This document shows, piece after piece, positions 15,769-18,828 of a DNA stretch of 18,828 bases (positions are counted from its first letter, which is position 1; each line of letters starts with the position of its first letter). Source of the stretch: an uncultured Bacilli bacterium (GTDB taxonomy: Bacteria; Bacillota_I; Bacilli_A; RF39; UBA660); contig CAKOOK010000018.1 in NCBI GenBank assembly GCA_934098515.1, forward strand, positions 1 to 18,828, written 5' to 3'. The notes under the pieces are model-generated. The model worked only from the letters and a program-made list of their open reading frames with translations. It had not been told where the DNA came from and did not search any database. The translations under genes and the position numbers were made by a program.

Positions 15769-15791
15769 TTGGCTTAACGTCAATTTTTTTT
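15769..15791 (+). terminator. terminator of the AbiE module
   Basis: TTGGC (15769-15773) pairs with GTCAA (15779-15783) with one G-T pair, followed by eight T. The stem is short but the T-tract is strong. Confidence 0.5.
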
Positions 15792-15802
15792 GTTTTCCAC
15801 AT

Positions 15803-15831
15803 TTTACTTTTACCTCAAAATATGATATATT
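15803..15831 (+). promoter_or_regulatory. extended -10 promoter of the mrnC operon
   Basis: TTTACT (15803-15808), 17 bp, then TGA-TATATT (15823-15831). The predicted start near 15838 is only about 10 bases before the ATG at 15848. Confidence 0.5.
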
Positions 15832-15847
15832 CTTTAAAGTGATATTT

Positions 15848-16195
15848 ATGAACAACTTATCCTTAGCATATTTAGGTGATGCCGTATTTGAACTTTACAT
15901 AAGAGAATACCTAATAAACAAAAAAATCTATAAAGTAAATGACCTACAAAAAGAATCTCTTAACTACATTACTGCACCATCTCAAAGGAAAATACTAGAA
16001 AATTTAATTAACGAAAACATTCTAACAGAAGAAGAAATTGAAATAGTAAAAAGAGGCCGTAATGCATCAAGCCATAAAAGTAAAACAACTGACGTAGTAA
16101 CATATCATATGTCAACTGGTTTTGAATGCTTAATCGGCTATCTATATCTAAATAACAAGGAAAGACTAAAAGAAATAATGGAGAAAATATTATGA
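15848..16195 (+). CDS. mrnC: Mini-ribonuclease III
   Basis: Mini-III is an RNase III catalytic domain without the double-stranded-RNA-binding domain; in Bacillus it matures 23S rRNA. The protein (115 residues) opens with LAYLGDAVFELYIREYL, the catalytic signature with its Asp and Glu. It continues with the family blocks TAPSQ, RGRNA..HK (with K.TDVVTYH) and TGFECLIGYLYL, where the second catalytic Glu lies. I chose ATG 15848 rather than GTG 15839 because the N-terminus then starts right before the domain. The GTGAT just upstream pairs with the 16S anti-Shine-Dalgarno at good spacing. The rlmB gene overlaps its stop by 4 bases. The order mrnC-rlmB-sigH is conserved in Bacilli. Confidence 0.93.
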   Translation: MNNLSLAYLGDAVFELYIREYLINKKIYKVNDLQKESLNYITAPSQRKILENLINENILTEEEIEIVKRGRNASSHKSKTTDVVTYHMSTGFECLIGYLYLNNKERLKEIMEKIL

Positions 16196-16863
16196 GAGTA
16201 TGTGGAAAAAACGTTTTTAACGAACTAGACAAAACTAAAATAAAAAAAGTATATCTAAGTAAAAATTTTCATGATGAAAAAATAATAGAATCCTTAAAAG
16301 AACATCATCTAAAATACGTTCTAACTGAACCTAATATAATGGATAAGATGATGAAAAACAACCAAGGAATAATTTTTGACATGCATGACTACGAATACAA
16401 AACACTAGACGCTATTGGTGATGAAAAATTCGTCTTAATTCTTGACCACTTAGAAGACCCTCACAACTTTGGAGCAATCATCCGTTCCTGTGAAGCAAGA
16501 GGCGTAAAAAACATCATCATCCCTAAAGATCGCAGTGTAAGCGTAACTGATACAGTAATGAAAACAAGTACAGGTGCTATCGAAAACGTAAACATTATAA
16601 TGGTAAATAACCTAGTAGCAGCAATTAACAAACTAAAAGATAAAGGATTCTTTGTTTATGCAGCAGAAGCCGATGGTGAAGACTATCGCAAAGTAGACTA
16701 TGCGGATAAAATATGCCTAGTAATTGGTAGCGAAGGATTTGGCTTAACAAAAATCGTAAGACAAAATAGTGATGTAATTATAAGTATTCCTATGAAAGGA
16801 CATGTAAACTCACTTAACGCATCAGTATCAGCTGGAATACTTCTATTTGGTATAGGTAACTAA
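16192..16863 (+). CDS. rlmB: TrmH-family 23S rRNA 2'-O-methyltransferase (RlmB)
   Basis: A 223-residue SPOUT methyltransferase that puts a 2'-O-methyl group on 23S rRNA guanosine (G2251 in E. coli) using S-adenosylmethionine. A short N-terminal RNA-binding part (about 1-70, beginning MRVCGKNVFNEL) is shorter than in full-length family members. The three SPOUT motifs follow: ILDHLEDPHNFGAIIRSCEARGV; then VIGSEGFGLTKIV; then IPMKGHVNSLNASVSAGILL, which form the trefoil-knot cofactor site. The ATG overlaps the mrnC stop (ATGA), and the next gene starts inside its own stop codon (TAATG). In Bacilli rlmB follows mrnC as here. Confidence 0.9.
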   Translation: MRVCGKNVFNELDKTKIKKVYLSKNFHDEKIIESLKEHHLKYVLTEPNIMDKMMKNNQGIIFDMHDYEYKTLDAIGDEKFVLILDHLEDPHNFGAIIRSCEARGVKNIIIPKDRSVSVTDTVMKTSTGAIENVNIIMVNNLVAAINKLKDKGFFVYAAEADGEDYRKVDYADKICLVIGSEGFGLTKIVRQNSDVIISIPMKGHVNSLNASVSAGILLFGIGN

Positions 16864-17462
16864 TGGAATATAACGATTATGAACTAAGCCAAATGTTCAA
16901 CGAAAACGATGAAAATGCTAAAGACGTTATATTTGAAAAATATAGTTATATTATCGACATAATAATTAACAAATACAAAAAAACATTCTATGCTCTTAAC
17001 ATGGACTTAAGCGAAGTAAGACAAGATGCTAACCTAGCATTCACTGATGCAATCATTAGATATTCTTGCGAAAAAGAAACTAGCCTTCCAACATTTATAT
17101 CAATTGTCGTTGAAAGAAAGATTCAAAACGCAGTAAGAAAAGCTGAAACAATCAAAAACAAGATGTACACATCTGCTTACAGTTTAGATTACGAATATGA
17201 TGCTTTTCAAAAACCACTAACCGAAATTATTGGTGACACCAGTGAAGAACCACTAAATAATATGACTAAAAAAGAAGAATACGAAGAACTAGTCAAAAAA
17301 ATAGATAGCATTCTTTCGCCAAACGAAAATGACGTTTACAAACTATTAATTAGAGGATTCAACTATCAGGACATTGCAAAAATACTAGGAAAAGAACCTA
17401 AACAAATTGATAACACTATCCAAAGAATTAGACAAAAAATAAAAGATCTAATAAATGAATAA
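16863..17462 (+). CDS. Sigma-70 family factor, probably SigH-like
   Basis: A 199-residue RNA polymerase sigma factor with region 2 (about residues 20-100) and region 4, and little between. Region 2 includes the -10-binding part SCEKETSLPTFISIVVERKIQNAVRK. Region 4 has the helix-turn-helix NYQDIAKILGKEPKQIDNTIQRIRQKIKDL (about 166-195). The place directly after mrnC and rlmB matches sigH of Bacillus, although yacP, which lies between rlmB and sigH there, is missing. B. subtilis SigH has 218 residues. SigH turns on post-exponential genes including competence and, in spore formers, early sporulation; which regulon is used here is unknown. It is translationally coupled to rlmB by a TAATG overlap. 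Confidence 0.8.
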   Translation: MEYNDYELSQMFNENDENAKDVIFEKYSYIIDIIINKYKKTFYALNMDLSEVRQDANLAFTDAIIRYSCEKETSLPTFISIVVERKIQNAVRKAETIKNKMYTSAYSLDYEYDAFQKPLTEIIGDTSEEPLNNMTKKEEYEELVKKIDSILSPNENDVYKLLIRGFNYQDIAKILGKEPKQIDNTIQRIRQKIKDLINE

Positions 17463-17478
17463 AGGCAAAAGATTTAAT

Positions 17479-17507
17479 TTGCATATAATTTAGGAGTATG
17501 CTATAAT
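17479..17507 (+). promoter_or_regulatory. promoter of the rpsF-ssb-rpsR operon
   Basis: TTGCAT (17479-17484), 17 bp, then TGC-TATAAT (17499-17507), an extended -10. The start is predicted near 17514, giving a leader of about 59 bases. No terminator separates it from the upstream sigma gene. Confidence 0.75.
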
Positions 17508-17513
17508 AACGCA

Positions 17514-17572
17514 TGAGCGAAAGCTCCTTGCTTATATATTAGTATAAGCCAATAGACCAGAAGGAGGTAAAT
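17514..17572 (+). promoter_or_regulatory. structured leader of rpsF, possible S6/S18 autoregulation
   Basis: Two hairpins are evident: GAGC-GAAA-GCTC (17515-17526, GNRA tetraloop) and GCTTATA-TATTAG-TATAAGC (17530-17549). In addition CTCCTT (17524-17529) is the exact complement of AAGGAG (17561-17566), the core of the rpsF RBS. Pairing of these encloses the second hairpin and hides the RBS, and it competes with the first hairpin for CTC. Many bacteria have a leader here that binds the S6:S18 complex. Its published CCG-containing bulge is not obvious in this one, so class membership is unproved. Confidence 0.55.
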
Positions 17573-17863
17573 ATGAAAAATTACGAAATGATGTTCATTG
17601 TTAAAACAACTTTAGAAGAAGCTGCTGTTAAAAATACTGTAAAAGAATTCTCTGATATTATTACAAGTATGAATGGCAAAATTACTAATACTAAAGAAAT
17701 GGGACAAAGAGAACTTGCTTATCCTATTAATAAAGAAGTTAGTGGTTTCTATTATGTATTTAATTTCGAAGCTAATAATGATATTATCAACGAATTAAAT
17801 CGTAAAGCTAGAATCAACGAAAATATTATTAGACACCTAATTATTAAATTAGACGAGGAGTAA
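17573..17863 (+). CDS. rpsF: 30S ribosomal protein S6
   Basis: A 96-residue protein of the small ribosomal subunit that binds S18 and the central domain of 16S rRNA. MKNYEMMFIVKTTLEE, then GQRELAYPINKEVSGFYYVFNFEA, then NIIRHLIIKLDEE, are the S6 signatures in order. Its RBS AAGGAGG (17561-17567) is strong but can be covered by the leader. The stop is followed after 2 bp by ssb, whose own RBS (GAGGAG) overlaps the rpsF end. Confidence 0.97.
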   Translation: MKNYEMMFIVKTTLEEAAVKNTVKEFSDIITSMNGKITNTKEMGQRELAYPINKEVSGFYYVFNFEANNDIINELNRKARINENIIRHLIIKLDEE

Positions 17864-17865
17864 AA

Positions 17866-18330
17866 ATGAACAATGTTACTTTAGTAGGAAGAATAACTAA
17901 AACTCCAGAATTAAGAACTATTGCAAGTGGTCAAGTTACAACTAATATCACTGTAGCAGTAAATCGTACATTTACAAATGCTAATGGTGAAAGAGAAGCT
18001 GACTTTATTCCAGTAGTAGTTTGGCGTAAACAGGCTGAAAATGTTTGTAAGTATTGCACACAAGGTTCTCTTGTTGGAGTTACTGGACGTATTCAAACTA
18101 GAAGTTATGATGGCCAAGATGGTCAAAAAAGATACGTTACTGAGGTAGTAGCAGATAACGTAACATTCTTAGGAAGCAAAAATAATAATACCGGCAGTGC
18201 TTCATTCACTGAGGCACCTATTAACAATAACGTAAATCAAAGTCCAATTGAAACAACAGACGTAACTGAAGACCCATTCAAAAACTTTGGTTCAGAAGTA
18301 GTTTTAACAGATGATGATTTACCATTTTAG
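17866..18330 (+). CDS. ssb: Single-stranded DNA-binding protein
   Basis: A 154-residue SSB with an N-terminal OB-fold (about 1-105; MNNVTLVGRITKTPELR, VAVNRTFTNANGEREADFI, VTGRIQTRSYDGQDGQK), a variable Asn/Thr-rich linker, and the acidic tail DDDLPF that recruits replication and repair proteins. It coats single-stranded DNA in replication, recombination and repair. Its place between rpsF and rpsR is the standard Bacillota arrangement. Confidence 0.97.
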   Translation: MNNVTLVGRITKTPELRTIASGQVTTNITVAVNRTFTNANGEREADFIPVVVWRKQAENVCKYCTQGSLVGVTGRIQTRSYDGQDGQKRYVTEVVADNVTFLGSKNNNTGSASFTEAPINNNVNQSPIETTDVTEDPFKNFGSEVVLTDDDLPF

Positions 18331-18345
18331 AAAGGAATAATTAAA

Positions 18346-18561
18346 ATGGCTGAATTTTATCGTAAGAAAAAGAAAATTTGTCAAATGTGCGCTGGTAAAA
18401 GCGTAGACTATAAAGACGTAGCTATTATTAATAAATATATTAATGAAAAAGGCAAAATCATGCCAAGAAGAATGACTGGAGCATGTGCTAAACATCAAAG
18501 ATATATTGCAATGCAAATTAAAAGAGCTCGTTTTATGGCTTTAATCCCATTTGTAAAATAA
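18346..18561 (+). CDS. rpsR: 30S ribosomal protein S18
   Basis: A 71-residue basic protein, partner of S6 on the 30S platform. KKKICQMCAGKSVDYKDV and ..EKGKIMPRRMTGACAKHQR..IKRARFMALIPFV are diagnostic. Cys at residues 11 and 14, with the Cys and His in GACAKH, suggest the zinc-binding (C+) form. The RBS AAAGGA is 10 bp upstream, in the 15-bp gap after ssb. A strong terminator follows. Confidence 0.97.
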   Translation: MAEFYRKKKKICQMCAGKSVDYKDVAIINKYINEKGKIMPRRMTGACAKHQRYIAMQIKRARFMALIPFVK

Positions 18562-18568
18562 TAACATT

Positions 18569-18593
18569 AAATAGCAGAAATGCTATTTTTTTT
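18569..18593 (+). terminator. terminator of the rpsF-ssb-rpsR operon
   Basis: The 8-bp perfect stem AAATAGCA (18569-18576) with TGCTATTT (18581-18588), with the tetraloop GAAA, is followed by T residues to 18593. Confidence 0.9.
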
Positions 18594-18666
18594 AATTTCT
18601 TGCCCATAATAAAGTAAAGAAAACGTTAAGTTAATAAAAAAATTATAGAGGTAAGTTCTCTCATAA

Positions 18667-18780
18667 ATGGTTAATAAAAAATGTAAATTAAATGCTGAAA
18701 ATAAAGCAAATTTAAAAATCAGAAATTTACAAGTTTGCACTATAGAATATTCGTTAAATTCAAAGATAACTTCTCGTTAG
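18667..18780 (+). CDS. possible 37-codon small ORF (weak)
   Basis: An ATG at 18667 opens a 37-codon frame ending at TAG 18778-18780. The product would be short and Lys/Asn-rich with two Cys. A GAGG occurs at 18648-18651 but is about 15 bp from the ATG, too far to be convincing. A short hairpin AGAG-GTAAGTT-CTCT lies at about 18647-18661, between the two. A terminator-like hairpin overlaps the stop. I do not recognise it, and it could equally be non-coding. Confidence 0.2.
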   Translation: MVNKKCKLNAENKANLKIRNLQVCTIEYSLNSKITSR

Positions 18781-18804
18781 CAATAAAGTGGAGTTTCTTT
18801 TTTT
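18768..18804 (+). terminator. possible terminator near the window end
   Basis: AACTTC (18768-18773) pairs with GGAGTT (18790-18795), one U-G pair, with a 16-nt loop. TTC and seven T follow to 18804. It implies a transcript ending here, from the small ORF or a small RNA in the 18594-18767 interval. Confidence 0.4.
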
Positions 18805-18828
18805 AATTTCCCTAAAAATCCAGTAAAA

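Noticed and set aside
14064..15838. Direct repeats or terminal inverted repeats flanking the AbiE cassette
   Set aside because: None of useful length could be found by eye, so transposition by a known element is not claimed.
1..18828. tRNA, rRNA genes or a CRISPR array
   Set aside because: No cloverleaf, rRNA signature or regularly spaced repeats were seen on either strand.
1..18828. Mycoplasma-type code with TGA as tryptophan
   Set aside because: prfB is present with its TGA-based frameshift, several genes end in TGA, and tryptophans are encoded by TGG.

Overview
The window is an AT-rich piece of a bacterial chromosome, most likely from a low-GC Bacillota of the class Bacilli and possibly a host-associated Mollicutes-like lineage. 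The evidence is strong Shine-Dalgarno sites, many AGA arginine codons, the Bacillus-type order mini-RNase III / RlmB / sigma-H-like, and the rpsF-ssb-rpsR operon. A release factor 2 gene with its programmed frameshift is present, and several genes end in TGA. TGA is therefore a real stop here, which excludes Mycoplasma-type genetic code 4. The species cannot be named from sequence alone.

Layout. Bases 1-1313 look like the decayed edge of an accessory region: the 3' end of an unrecognised gene, about 380 bp of non-coding DNA with slightly higher GC patches, then a RhuM-family gene that keeps its promoter and RBS but lacks its C-terminal half. Bases 1398-3013 are a two-gene unit, an orphan HExxH protein and an EamA transporter, followed by the DNA repair glycosylase tag (3127-3666). 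Bases 3766-6135 encode a CtpE-like P-type cation ATPase. Bases 6241-7382 are an overlapping pair, a membrane-anchored rhodanese and a thioredoxin-like lipoprotein. Bases 7440-9365 hold prfB (frameshifted) and a YitT/DUF2179 membrane protein. A 468-aa protein of unknown function with its own good promoter (9438-10844) and an acyl-CoA-ligase-like enzyme (10925-12658) follow. A DUF378 protein (minus strand) and a 332-aa lipoprotein (plus strand) are then divergently transcribed.

Bases 14091-15791 are an AbiE-type abortive infection / toxin-antitoxin module. It has a near-perfect sigma-A promoter and its own terminator, and sits as a cassette between the lipoprotein and the housekeeping mrnC-rlmB-sigma operon (15848-17462). 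The window ends with rpsF-ssb-rpsR (17573-18561), preceded by a short structured leader that can hide the rpsF RBS, and a tail with a possible small gene or RNA.

Themes. Most transcription units end in AT-rich hairpin/T-tract terminators and start with extended -10 promoters placed very close to the start codon, giving very short leaders. I saw no new multi-gene system that I can defend. The best leads are the rpsF leader switch, the two unrecognised proteins (1398 and 9438), the rhodanese/thioredoxin-lipoprotein pair, and the AbiE and RhuM accessory genes.
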